Shown piece after piece: positions 8,742 to 16,263 of a DNA stretch of 64,000 nucleotides (the stretch's first letter is position 1; each line of letters opens with the position of its first letter). Both the position numbers and the translations under genes were made by a program. Below the pieces are notes generated by a model. That model saw only the letters and a list, made by a program, of their open reading frames with translations, had not been told where the DNA came from and ran no database searches. This DNA comes from Streptomyces eurythermus (GTDB lineage Bacteria; Actinomycetota; Actinomycetes; Streptomycetales; Streptomycetaceae). The DNA lies in contig NZ_BMSK01000001.1 of assembly GCF_014649115.1 (NCBI RefSeq), positions 409,416 to 473,415 on the forward strand, given 5' to 3'.

Positions 8742-11030
8742 CTACACGAACATCGGCACGGGATTGAGGTCGGCGTAGGGTGTCGGCTCGGCCAGCCGGC
8801 CCAGGGCCACCGGGACGTCGAAGAGCCGTCCGGGGGCGAATCTCGGCCAGAAGTGACGCATGCCGGGAACTATCACTTTCACCACGGGCAGTTGCAGGTC
8901 CGGGCGGGTCTGATCGAGGACGAGCAGCTCCATCTCGCGCTCGCGGACCAGTTCGGTGACCGCCGTGACGTCGTCGCGCAGATCGGTGCGCGGCCGGTAG
9001 CCGCGACCGTGTGCCGGGGCCGGCGGGGCGTCCGGATCCGGCGCCAGGTAGGGCTGGTTGGCGAGGGTGGCGGTGCGCCACCAGCGCACCGGGTCCGGGT
9101 CGGCGATGGCGTAGCCGGTGCCGCCGGGGCCGGGCGCGGCCGCGGGCAGCAGCTGTCCCATCTCCGTCAGCGCCCGCCGCAGCGCGATCCGCGGGTCGAA
9201 GTGCGCGCCGAACCCGAACACGATGTCCTCGGTGGGCCGGCCGGTGCGCCGGGAGAGCGCCGCCACCACCGGGATGCCGAAGTCCGAGGTGAGGTCGAGC
9301 GCCCACAGCTCGCGGCCGGCCCGCCGGCAGCCGGAGCGGAACCGTTCGACGTACGGCTCGTCCGCGCTGTCGAGGTCCACGGCGGGCCGGCGGATGCGGT
9401 TGTACCACCACAGCGCCACGGCGTCGCGTTCCACGAGTTCCAGGAAGCCCTGGAGCAGGGCGTCCTCCGGGCTGCTGCCGGCGGCGTTGCCGTTGGAGTC
9501 GGCGCACAGGCCGTCGGCGGCGGGTTCCTGGCCGAAGTAGAGCATGGACGTGGGCAGCAGCCGCTGGGTGCGGGCGGTCAGCGACCACACCGGCGTCCAC
9601 TCCGTCGGGCGGTCCTCGGCGAACGGTCCGGGTACGTGGGTGAGCCAGGAACCGCCGGCGTTCCACGCGTGCCGGTCCCGCAGCTGGCGGTCGTCGTAGA
9701 GCTGGCACGCGCGGGGGTGGACGGCGGCCGGGCCGAGCGCGGCGTACGTGTCCCGCAGCACCGGCTCGTCGCCGTGCCGGGTGCCGCTGTAGCGCTCCAC
9801 GGCCTCGCACAGGGCGCTGGTCCTCGCCTCGGTCTCGGTGACGCCCTTGCCGCCGCTGAGCGCGCGCAGTCCGGCCCGCAGTCCGGCCAGGGACGCGGCG
9901 CCCATGGCCAGGTTCTGGCCGGAGAGGAAGGACTCCACGAAGTCCGGGCAGTGCCCGGCCCGGCTGATCTCCTTGATGACGCCGGTGACCGGGTCGACCA
10001 GGTGGCCGTAGCGGTCGAGCATCTGCCGCGGGGTGAGGGCCCGGTGGCCGCCCGAGTCCTGGTCGGCCTTGGGCCGGGCCACCGGGACGAACGGGGCGCG
10101 CACCCGCCGGGCGACCAGCTGCGGGTCGCCGCACGAGGGGCACTGCGGCAGCCGGGACACCGGGTGCGCGGCGGAGCCGAGGCTGAGGGTGTCCAGGATG
10201 TGTACGGCGCCCTGGCCGGGGTGCCGGACGCCGGCCAGCCACTTCGCGGTCTCCAGGGCGGCGAGCTGGGCCGCCGCCGACTCGCAGGCGGGCAGCCCGG
10301 TCGTCGGCCGGTCCGCGGGGCCGGTGAGTCCGAGGTGGTGCTGGAGCGGCAGTTCCGAGCGGCGGTGCCCGCGCAGCCGGGCGGCCAGGCAGGACCAGCA
10401 GGGCCCGGCGCCGGGCCGGAACACCGGCCCCACCCACGGGTCGGCGCCGCCGGTGCGGGCGAGCAGCCAGGGGGTGCCCCGGCCGCGCAGGGCCGCGTCG
10501 ACGTCCGCGAGGGCCGGGTCCAGGTAGTCGGCGCAGAGCACGAGCGCGAACCCGGCGTCCTCGCCGGCGGCCGCGGTCCGGATGCCGGACTCCCGCAGCG
10601 CGGCGTGCGGCCGGGCCGGGTCGGTGCCGGGCAGCGCCACGAGCCGGACCCGGGTGCCGGCCACGTCGCGGGTGGCCCGCCCGCCGTCCAGCCCGGCGAG
10701 GTCCCAGTAGGCCTCGGCCGCGGCGGCGGACGGGTTCGCCGGGGCGGCGGGGGCGGTGTGCAGCCGGAGCAGGCCGGCGGCCTCCAGCGCGGCGAGCGCC
10801 GACCGGGCCGCCTCCGGGCCGAGGGACCGGGCGGCGTCGCGGATCACCGTCTCCCGGTCGCGGGTGCCGTCCAGCAGCGGGACCAGCACCTCGGCCGGCC
10901 GCCCCCGCAGCGCGGTGACCCCGCGCTGCGAGAGCAGGTAGGCGGCCTCTCCGGGAACGACGGCGGCCCGCAGGTGGCGCTTGAAGCCGAGGAGGCCGGC
11001 GGTGCCGCGGTGTGTCCCGGGGGCGGTCAT
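8742..11030 (-). CDS. TOMM cyclodehydratase: leader-binding/E1-like domain fused to YcaO
   Basis: About 762 residues from ATG 11030, which overlaps the stop of the upstream small gene (ATGA). The N-terminus LRAAVVPGEAAYLLSQRGV matches the leader-peptide recognition domain of fused azoline-forming enzymes. An E1-like scaffold follows with paired cysteines CWSCLAARLRG and CPSCGD, the usual structural zinc site. The second half is a YcaO domain with ATP-site segments SGGKGVTETEARTSALCEAV and QGFLELVERDAVALWWYN. The C-terminus LNPVPMFV is a proline-containing tail like those shaping YcaO active sites. Known function of the family: ATP-dependent cyclodehydration of Cys/Ser/Thr to thiazoline/oxazoline in a RiPP precursor. 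The substrate is probably the adjoining 56-residue peptide. Confidence 0.85.
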   Translation of the reverse strand: MTAPGTHRGTAGLLGFKRHLRAAVVPGEAAYLLSQRGVTALRGRPAEVLVPLLDGTRDRETVIRDAARSLGPEAARSALAALEAAGLLRLHTAPAAPANPSAAAAEAYWDLAGLDGGRATRDVAGTRVRLVALPGTDPARPHAALRESGIRTAAAGEDAGFALVLCADYLDPALADVDAALRGRGTPWLLARTGGADPWVGPVFRPGAGPCWSCLAARLRGHRRSELPLQHHLGLTGPADRPTTGLPACESAAAQLAALETAKWLAGVRHPGQGAVHILDTLSLGSAAHPVSRLPQCPSCGDPQLVARRVRAPFVPVARPKADQDSGGHRALTPRQMLDRYGHLVDPVTGVIKEISRAGHCPDFVESFLSGQNLAMGAASLAGLRAGLRALSGGKGVTETEARTSALCEAVERYSGTRHGDEPVLRDTYAALGPAAVHPRACQLYDDRQLRDRHAWNAGGSWLTHVPGPFAEDRPTEWTPVWSLTARTQRLLPTSMLYFGQEPAADGLCADSNGNAAGSSPEDALLQGFLELVERDAVALWWYNRIRRPAVDLDSADEPYVERFRSGCRRAGRELWALDLTSDFGIPVVAALSRRTGRPTEDIVFGFGAHFDPRIALRRALTEMGQLLPAAAPGPGGTGYAIADPDPVRWWRTATLANQPYLAPDPDAPPAPAHGRGYRPRTDLRDDVTAVTELVREREMELLVLDQTRPDLQLPVVKVIVPGMRHFWPRFAPGRLFDVPVALGRLAEPTPYADLNPVPMFV

Positions 11031-11197
11031 GCGGCGGGTCTTCCCGCCGCCGGGGCGATGTGCGTGTACGTCACGGTGAACAGCGCGCCGCACTGTTCGG
11101 CCGGGACGTCCAGATTCTCGATCACCAGCGGGCCGGACGGAGCGGCGGCGGCCGGGGTGTGCCTGACGGTGCCCGGATGCGGGACGTGCGGTGTCAT
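11027..11197 (-). CDS. Candidate azol(in)e RiPP precursor peptide
   Basis: A 56-residue peptide starting at ATG 11197 behind a GAAGGGA box. Its stop TGA overlaps the ATG of the cyclodehydratase fusion, so translation is coupled. The N-terminal half is proline-, histidine- and alanine-rich; the middle LVIENLDVPAEQCG looks like a leader recognition segment. The C-terminal part has one Cys (36) and three Thr (41, 43, 45), plausible heterocyclisation sites. It has few Cys/Ser compared with classical thiazole/oxazole peptides, so it could instead be a small accessory protein. The evidence is position, size and coupling rather than homology. Confidence 0.5.
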   Translation of the reverse strand: MTPHVPHPGTVRHTPAAAAPSGPLVIENLDVPAEQCGALFTVTYTHIAPAAGRPAA

Positions 11198-11296
11198 CGC
11201 GATCGATTCCCTTCGCAGTGGGCTTGCTCGGTGGCTACGGGAACGATTCTGCGAAGCGCGGGGGAGCGCACCCAGTGTCGGTCTCATCACCGGGGG

Positions 11297-11309
11297 GTGA
11301 ACTTTTCAC
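11297..11309. promoter_or_regulatory. GTGAA-N3-TTCAC palindrome, putative operator
   Basis: GTGAA and TTCAC flank CTT about 100 bp upstream of the candidate precursor start on the minus strand. The same half-sites with the same spacer form the core of the palindrome at 5919-5939 before the SagB-like gene, suggesting one regulator acts on both. Confidence 0.4.
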
Positions 11310-11489
11310 ACGGCACCGTCCCCCCGCGTCCGGGGCCGGCCCGCAACCGTGATTTCTTCATGATCCAGCACCTGAGGAATACACCCCGGTCCCGGTACGA
11401 CGGCACTGTGCCGCCACCGCGCCGGATGGCACCGTTGACAAACACCGGGCCCCGGCCCGCCGGTTCAGGCGAATCGACCTGGAGTTGCC

Positions 11490-11612
11490 ATGGAGATCAG
11501 TGTGCTGGGCCCGCTCGACGCGAGCCGGCCGGCGTCCGGATCCCCCCGTCCGCGGCCGAACAGCGGCAGCTGCTCGCCCACCTCCCCCCACACGGACAGC
11601 CGCCAGAGCTGA
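11490..11612 (+). pseudogene. Remnant of a SARP regulator gene (frameshifted N-terminus)
   Basis: ATG 11490 follows a GGAG box and encodes MEISVLGPLDA, the typical opening of SARP-family activators. The expected continuation AGVRIPPSAAEQRQLLAHL is present but one frame away, from about 11525, implying a one-base loss around 11520-11530. In the original frame translation stops at 11610-11612 after 40 codons. The rest of a SARP is absent, so this is a decayed fragment and not merely a frame error. An intact SARP gene begins 130 bp further on. Confidence 0.6.
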
Positions 11613-11741
11613 CCGGCACCTCGCTCCGCGACCGCAGGGGGAGGTCGCCAAGGAGATCCCGTCCGGCCGATCAGCAAGGCGGAAACGGGAGTTGTCGTCG
11701 TGTACGCACAGGGAGACACAGATGGGAGCTGACTGACGGTC

Positions 11742-12524
11742 ATGCTAGAGTTCCGCGTTCTCGGGCCCGTCGGACTGTGGTCCGACGGTGTGGAGGCTCC
11801 ACTGGGCGGTTGCAAGCAACGCACCATACTGGCCGCCCTGCTGCTCGCCGACGGCTGGGTCGTCTCCGACTCCGACCTCGGCGGGGTGCTGTGGGAACGG
11901 CGTCCTCCCGCCACGTATCAGGCACAGATCTACACCTACGCCTCGCGGCTGAGGGGTCACTTCCACGGCGGCGCGACGATCACGCGCTGCGGCCGTGGTT
12001 ACCGCGTCGAGAGAGGGGACACCCGCTTCGACCTGGACGAGTTCTACCGACTGGCCAAGGAGGGCCAGGCGCTGATGCGTTCGGGCCGCACCGGCGACGC
12101 GGCGTCCCGGTTCCGGGCGGCGCTCGGCCTGTGGAGCGGCCCCACCCTGACCGGGGTCACGGACGCGCTGGCCGACAACGAGCGGTCCCGGATCGAGATG
12201 GCCCGGATGGAGGTGCTGGAGAGCCGGATCGACGCCGACCTCCACCTGGGCCGGCACCGGCAGCTCATCGGTGAACTCACGCAGTTGGTGGGAGCGCATC
12301 CACTGCGGGAGACGTTCCGGGCGAAGCTGATGATCGCCCTGCACCGCAGCGACCGGCAGGCCGAGGCCTTCGAGACGTTCCACGCGGGCTGCGGCCTGCT
12401 GCGGGAACAGCTCGGGGTCGATCCCGGGCCGACGCTGCGCAGCGCCCACCAGGCCATCCTGGCGGACGACTTCGCCCCGGCACGCCCCGGCCGGGGAGAT
12501 CTGGTGGCCGGTCCGACCGGGTGA
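11742..12524 (+). CDS. SARP-family transcriptional activator (small, DnrI/ActII-ORF4 type)
   Basis: A 260-residue protein beginning MLEFRVLGPVGLWSDGVEA, the standard SARP start. Residues 1-95 form the OmpR-like winged helix (KQRTILAALLLADGWVV, then TYASRLRGH). Residues 100-245 are the bacterial transcriptional activation domain (FYRLAKEGQALMRSGRTGDA; HPLRETFRAKLMIALHRSDR). There is no NB-ARC or TPR extension, so it is the short pathway-specific kind. The family activates antibiotic clusters by binding heptamer repeats 11 bp apart just upstream of -10 boxes. That pattern is found before six transcription units of the NRPS cluster here (TATNG boxes), making this the likely cluster activator. 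It is convergent with the phosphopantetheinyl transferase gene. Confidence 0.92.
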   Translation: MLEFRVLGPVGLWSDGVEAPLGGCKQRTILAALLLADGWVVSDSDLGGVLWERRPPATYQAQIYTYASRLRGHFHGGATITRCGRGYRVERGDTRFDLDEFYRLAKEGQALMRSGRTGDAASRFRAALGLWSGPTLTGVTDALADNERSRIEMARMEVLESRIDADLHLGRHRQLIGELTQLVGAHPLRETFRAKLMIALHRSDRQAEAFETFHAGCGLLREQLGVDPGPTLRSAHQAILADDFAPARPGRGDLVAGPTG

Positions 12525-12530
12525 CGGGGG

Positions 12531-12574
12531 CTCCAGCTGGTGCGCAGTTCCACGGCACTGCGCACAAGCTGGAG
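12531..12574. terminator. Hairpin terminator after the SARP gene
   Basis: Two 18-nt arms (12531-12548 and 12557-12574) pair with a single mismatch around an 8-nt loop. It begins 7 bp after the SARP stop and lies between two convergent genes, so it can act on both strands. Confidence 0.7.
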
Positions 12575-12592
12575 AGCGGAGGAAAGGCGCGA

Positions 12593-12638
12593 GGGCCGGG
12601 CGGCCCGCCGGAACGGTCCCCGGCGGGCCGCCCGGCCC
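12593..12638. terminator. Perfect 19-bp GC hairpin, convergent terminator
   Basis: Arms 12593-12611 and 12620-12638 are perfectly complementary around an 8-nt loop. With the preceding hairpin it separates the SARP gene from the phosphopantetheinyl transferase gene that ends at 12702 on the other strand. Confidence 0.7.
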
Positions 12639-12701
12639 GAAGGCGGCGGCGGGGAACCGCCGCAGAGGGAGGCCCTGGTGCACCCCGGAGACACGGCCGC
12701 G

Positions 12702-13523
12702 CTACGGCATCGGCGCGCCGGACGGGCGAAGCATCAGCGGGCCCGGGCGGGCGTACTCGCGGGCCAGCGCGGCCGAGCGGCCGGGGCCCAGGAGGAGGTC
12801 CTCGACCGTCCAACCGCCCGGGGAACCGGGCTCCTTGTGATCGACCCGGACCGGGCCGCGCGCGCCGGTGAGGACGTCCAGGCCGCGCAGGTCGGCGACG
12901 ATGCCGACCCCCACGGCCTTGAGGACCGCTTCCTTCCGGGTCCAGGCGCGCAGGAAGACCTCCTCGTACTCCCGCTCGCTCCCGGCCCGGCCCAGGACGC
13001 CGAGTTCACCGTCCGACAGGGCGATCCGGGGCGCGTCCCCGAAGCCGCGCCCGGTGTGCTGCTCGATGTCGACGCCCACCTGCCCGGCGGCGGTGACGGC
13101 GAGCAGCCAGTACGGCCCGGAGTGCGACAGGCTGAAGTCCAGCCGGGTGGCGGGTGCCACGATCCTCGGCCGCCCGTGCAGCGGGTCACCGCACCTCGGG
13201 CACGGGTGCCGGCCGAACCGGATCGCGGCCGGCGGGCCGCCGAGATAGTGGTCGGCGAGGATGCGGCGCACGGCGGCGTGCGCTCCGGCGTAGCGGGCGG
13301 CGAACGGCGCGCCCCGGCGCCGGAACGTGCTCAGTTCCGTGTCGTCCAGCACGGCCAGGTCGGCCGGGTCGGGGAGGTCCCCGGCCCGGCCGTGCCACAC
13401 GTGGACGGCGTTGCCGCGGCCGAAGCGGGCGGTGCCGTCGCGCACCGACGGCGCGCGGCCGCGGCCGGCCGGCCGGGCGGAACCTCGGCCGGGGGCGTCG
13501 GCGGCGGGCGGGGTACGGGGCAT
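12702..13523 (-). CDS. Sfp-type 4'-phosphopantetheinyl transferase
   Basis: A 273-residue protein, longer than typical Sfp because of a Pro/Arg/Gly-rich N-terminus of about 40 residues; the true start could be internal. Family motifs are present: FSLSHSGPYWLLAV, the Mg-binding VGVDIEQ and FLRAWTRKEAVLKAVGVG. The CPRCGDPLHGRP segment is common in actinobacterial members. It should load coenzyme-A-derived phosphopantetheine onto the seven carrier domains of the NRPS genes here (six in the NRPS proteins plus the free-standing one). It lies at the left end of the cluster, separated from the SbnB gene by a hairpin, so it has its own promoter or is read at reduced level. Confidence 0.92.
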   Translation of the reverse strand: MPRTPPAADAPGRGSARPAGRGRAPSVRDGTARFGRGNAVHVWHGRAGDLPDPADLAVLDDTELSTFRRRGAPFAARYAGAHAAVRRILADHYLGGPPAAIRFGRHPCPRCGDPLHGRPRIVAPATRLDFSLSHSGPYWLLAVTAAGQVGVDIEQHTGRGFGDAPRIALSDGELGVLGRAGSEREYEEVFLRAWTRKEAVLKAVGVGIVADLRGLDVLTGARGPVRVDHKEPGSPGGWTVEDLLLGPGRSAALAREYARPGPLMLRPSGAPMP

Positions 13524-13568
13524 GACGTGCCTCTCTGCGAGGAGCCGGCGGCGCCGGGATCGAGGGAA

Positions 13569-13606
13569 GGGCCAGGGCCGGCCGGGGGATGTACCGGCCC
13601 TGGCCC
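13569..13606. terminator. 13-bp hairpin after the SbnB-like gene
   Basis: Arms 13569-13581 and 13594-13606 pair perfectly around a 12-nt loop. It lies between the stop of the SbnB-like gene (13635) and the start of the phosphopantetheinyl transferase (13523), and probably ends the long NRPS operon transcribed leftwards. Confidence 0.6.
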
Positions 13607-13634
13607 CGCTTCGGTGGCGGGGACTCCCGGCCGG

Positions 13635-14636
13635 TCAGTCCGGCAGGAAGCCCTCCACCCGCACGCCGAGCCCCTGGGCCCGGGCGGCGGTCAGGACGTG
13701 GTCGGCCAGCGCGATGTCGAGGACACCGAGGCCGAACGGGGCGTAGACGACCGTCCGGCCCGGCTCGGGGACGTACCCCTGCCCCGCGTCCTCGTCCAGG
13801 AGCAGCCGGCCGATCGTCGGGGCGATGAAGTCGCGGTGGCCCGCCGCCCGGACGGCGAGGTCGAGGGAGGTGCGCTCGCGCAGCGCGTGCTCGGTGTCGT
13901 CCACGATGTTGTACGCGTCGAGCAGCGACTCGGGCAGCAGGTCCCGCAGCGAGATGTGCAGCACGACCGTGCCCGGTTCGGCCGCCCCCAGGTCCAGGTG
14001 TGGTTCGACGGCCGAGGTGGCGATGGTGACGAGGCCGTGCGCGGCCAGCGCCTTCTGGGCGCTGTCGAGGACGAGCACCCGCGCCCCGGGCACCACCGAG
14101 GCCGCTTGGGAGGCGAACTCGGCGGCGCGTTCGGGCGAACTGTCGTACACCGCCAGCGAGGTGAGGCCGGGCAGGACGGCGTGCACGTGGCGCAGGATCT
14201 CCAGGTTGATCACCCCGCAGCCGATCAGGGACAGGCCGTCGGGGCGGCGGTCGCGGGTGAGCAGCTCCGCGGCGAGGGCCGCGCTCGCCGCGGTGCGCTT
14301 GGCGGAGATCAGCGATCCCTCGATCAGGGCCTCGGGGCGGCCCGTCTCCAGGGAGTTGAGGATGATCGCCGCGCTGGCCCGCTGGATCCCGCGTCCGATG
14401 TTGGCGGGGAAGGAGGCGATCCACTTCATGCCGGCGGCCGGCCGCTGCCCGCCGCGGTAGGCGGGCAGCCCGATGATCCGGTCACGGGGCTGCCCGGGGA
14501 ACCGCAGGAACGTCGAGTGCGGCACCGCGGTGTCGCCCCGCTCGTGCAGGCGGTAGGCGTCCGCGACGACCGACATGGTGTCGGGTTCGCGGCCGTCGAG
14601 AAGCCGCGCGACCTCGCTGTGGCGCAGGATGAGCAT
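13635..14636 (-). CDS. sbnB: SbnB-like N-(1-amino-1-carboxy-2-ethyl)-glutamate dehydrogenase (diaminopropionate pathway)
   Basis: A 333-residue member of the ornithine cyclodeaminase/mu-crystallin family. MLILRHSEVARLL starts at ATG 14636; KWIASFPANIGRGIQRASA and the Rossmann segment LSLIGCGVINLEILR are visible. In the SbnA/SbnB route, SbnA joins O-phosphoserine and glutamate and SbnB oxidatively cleaves the product to L-2,3-diaminopropionate plus 2-oxoglutarate. An SbnA homologue lies at 52066-53073 in this same cluster, which supports SbnB rather than true ornithine cyclodeaminase. It is the last gene of the operon that begins with the C-A-T-E-C NRPS, 38 bp after the halogenase. Confidence 0.88.
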   Translation of the reverse strand: MLILRHSEVARLLDGREPDTMSVVADAYRLHERGDTAVPHSTFLRFPGQPRDRIIGLPAYRGGQRPAAGMKWIASFPANIGRGIQRASAAIILNSLETGRPEALIEGSLISAKRTAASAALAAELLTRDRRPDGLSLIGCGVINLEILRHVHAVLPGLTSLAVYDSSPERAAEFASQAASVVPGARVLVLDSAQKALAAHGLVTIATSAVEPHLDLGAAEPGTVVLHISLRDLLPESLLDAYNIVDDTEHALRERTSLDLAVRAAGHRDFIAPTIGRLLLDEDAGQGYVPEPGRTVVYAPFGLGVLDIALADHVLTAARAQGLGVRVEGFLPD

Positions 14637-14674
14637 GACGGAGTCCGTTCCTTCCAGGGGGTGGGCGGTGCCGG

Positions 14675-16000
14675 TCAGCGGGTGGCTTTGAGGGTGCCCA
14701 GATAGGGGTGCCACAGGTGGTCGGGGTTGGCCTCCACCGCGGCCACCGCCTCGCGCATGGCGACCAGGGCCTTGGGCTCCTCGTCGTCGTACACGTCGCC
14801 CTGGAGCATCTTCAGTACGTCCGTCCGGTACCGGGGGTCCTGGACGAACGCGGTGAACAGGACGTTGAGCCGGTAGTAGATGGAGATGAACTCGTACCAG
14901 TAGCGCACCGCCCTGCGGAGCTTGGTCTCGTAGGCGGTGAACCGTTCCTTGCCGTAGTCGCCGGCCGTGTGCGCCGCGATGATGTCCCGGGAGGCGATAC
15001 GGGCGCTGTTCAGGGCCACGCTGACGCCGCTGGAGAAGATCGGGTCGACGAAGCGGGCGGCGTCGCCGATCAGGACGTAGCGGTCGCCGGTGATCTCCTT
15101 GACCGAGTAGCTGTAGTCGCCCTCCGCCTTCAGCGGGCGGACCTGGCGGCAGCCCTTGAGCGCGTCGTGCAGTTCGGGGCGGCTGCCGACGAAGTCCCAG
15201 AAGAACTCGTCCAGGTCGCCGCTGCCCTCGGCGAACCGCTTCTTCTGGGTCACCACACCGATGCTCGTGATCGTGTCGGTGATCGGGATCTGCCAGACCC
15301 AGGAGTCCTTGATAGGCAGGAAGTGCACGTAGATGTGCTCGGCCTGGGCCGCCGAGGTGGACAGCGCCTCCCGGTCCAGCCCCTCGAACCAGGCGTGCAC
15401 CGCGTACTGGTCGAAGACCGGGTCGGGCACCTTCGTCCTCAGCTGCCGGCCCAGCATCGTCTGCCGGCCGGAGGCGTCCACGACCATGCCGACCGTGTAG
15501 TCCACGCGCTTGCCCGCGATCCGGGTGCGGACCGTCACCTCCGGGTCGCCGAAGTCGACGCCGAGGACCCGGGCCCCGTTGAGGACGGTCGCGCCCTGTT
15601 CCTCGGCGTGCCGCAGCAGGATCGCGTCGAAGCGGGACCGGTCCACGTGGTACGTGTAGTCGCGGTCCACCCCCTGCTGGTCGCGCTCCACGAACTGGAT
15701 GTCCGCGGTCCAGTCGTGCTGGAGGCCGCTGAAGCCCAGCCGGGGGATGTCACGCGACTCGGCGGAGGTCCAGGAGGCGCCGTACTTGCGCGGGAAGCCC
15801 GCCTCGTCGATCTTGTCGAGGGCGCCGATCTCCAGCAGCACCGGTGTGGTGGCCGGGACCAGGGACTCGCCCACGTGCGGCCGGGGGAAGGTCTCGCTCT
15901 CGAAGACGATCACGGAGAGCCCGGCGCGGGCCAGGTAGGAGGCGGCGGTGGAGCCGGCGGGCCCGCCGCCGATCACGGCGATGTCGAAGTCGGTGGTCAT
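14675..16000 (-). CDS. FADH2-dependent halogenase, carrier-protein-tethered substrate type
   Basis: A 441-residue flavin halogenase. FAD-binding IAVIGGGPAGSTAASYLARA opens the protein, and FPRPHVGESLVPAT and FPRKYGASWTS follow. The halogenase hallmark WxWxIP is present as SWVWQIPITD, and the later FAD contact is GDAARFVDPIFSSGV. The start ATG 16000 overlaps the stop of a free carrier protein. Next to a prolyl-type A domain and an acyl-CoA-dehydrogenase-like enzyme this matches PltA-type halogenases that chlorinate pyrrolyl-S-carrier protein. One or two chlorines cannot be predicted. The required flavin reductase is not in the window. Confidence 0.9.
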   Translation of the reverse strand: MTTDFDIAVIGGGPAGSTAASYLARAGLSVIVFESETFPRPHVGESLVPATTPVLLEIGALDKIDEAGFPRKYGASWTSAESRDIPRLGFSGLQHDWTADIQFVERDQQGVDRDYTYHVDRSRFDAILLRHAEEQGATVLNGARVLGVDFGDPEVTVRTRIAGKRVDYTVGMVVDASGRQTMLGRQLRTKVPDPVFDQYAVHAWFEGLDREALSTSAAQAEHIYVHFLPIKDSWVWQIPITDTITSIGVVTQKKRFAEGSGDLDEFFWDFVGSRPELHDALKGCRQVRPLKAEGDYSYSVKEITGDRYVLIGDAARFVDPIFSSGVSVALNSARIASRDIIAAHTAGDYGKERFTAYETKLRRAVRYWYEFISIYYRLNVLFTAFVQDPRYRTDVLKMLQGDVYDDEEPKALVAMREAVAAVEANPDHLWHPYLGTLKATR

Positions 16001-16263
16001 CGGACGGTCTCCTGCTCCAGCTCGCAGATCATGGCGGCGATCGAGGCGGCGTTCTTGAAGTTCCTCGCGTCGATCCGGGCGGTGGGCACGGAGACGTCCC
16101 ACTCGTTGAGGATGAAGGCCTGCAGCAGCGCGATCCGGAGCGAGTCGATGATGCCCCACTCCAGCAGCGGGGTGGCCGCGTCGATCGCGCGGTCCTCGTC
16201 GGACCACAGGAACTCGGTGCGGATGAAGTCCAGCACGCGGGCGGTCACGGCTTCGGTGTTCAT
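15997..16263 (-). CDS. Free-standing peptidyl carrier protein (PltL-like)
   Basis: An 88-residue carrier protein. The phosphopantetheine attachment serine lies in EWGIIDSLRIALL, followed by the acidic helix and the NFKNAASIAAMI segment. It overlaps both neighbours by four bases (ATGA), upstream with the adenylating enzyme and downstream with the halogenase, so the three are made together. It should carry prolyl, then pyrrolyl, then chloropyrrolyl thioesters and donate them to the first condensation domain. The DSL motif replaces the commoner GGDSL of modular carrier domains, as is usual for PltL/RedO-type proteins. Confidence 0.9.
   Translation of the reverse strand: MNTEAVTARVLDFIRTEFLWSDEDRAIDAATPLLEWGIIDSLRIALLQAFILNEWDVSVPTARIDARNFKNAASIAAMICELEQETVR

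Noticed and set aside
11490..11612. Single sequencing error splitting an intact SARP gene
   Set aside because: Correcting the frame restores only about 40 residues. The rest of a SARP is missing before the next gene starts, so it is a true remnant.
13635..14636. Ornithine cyclodeaminase making proline for the pyrrole starter
   Set aside because: Attractive because proline is the starter precursor, but the SbnA partner in the same cluster and the SbnB-like sequence favour diaminopropionate synthesis.
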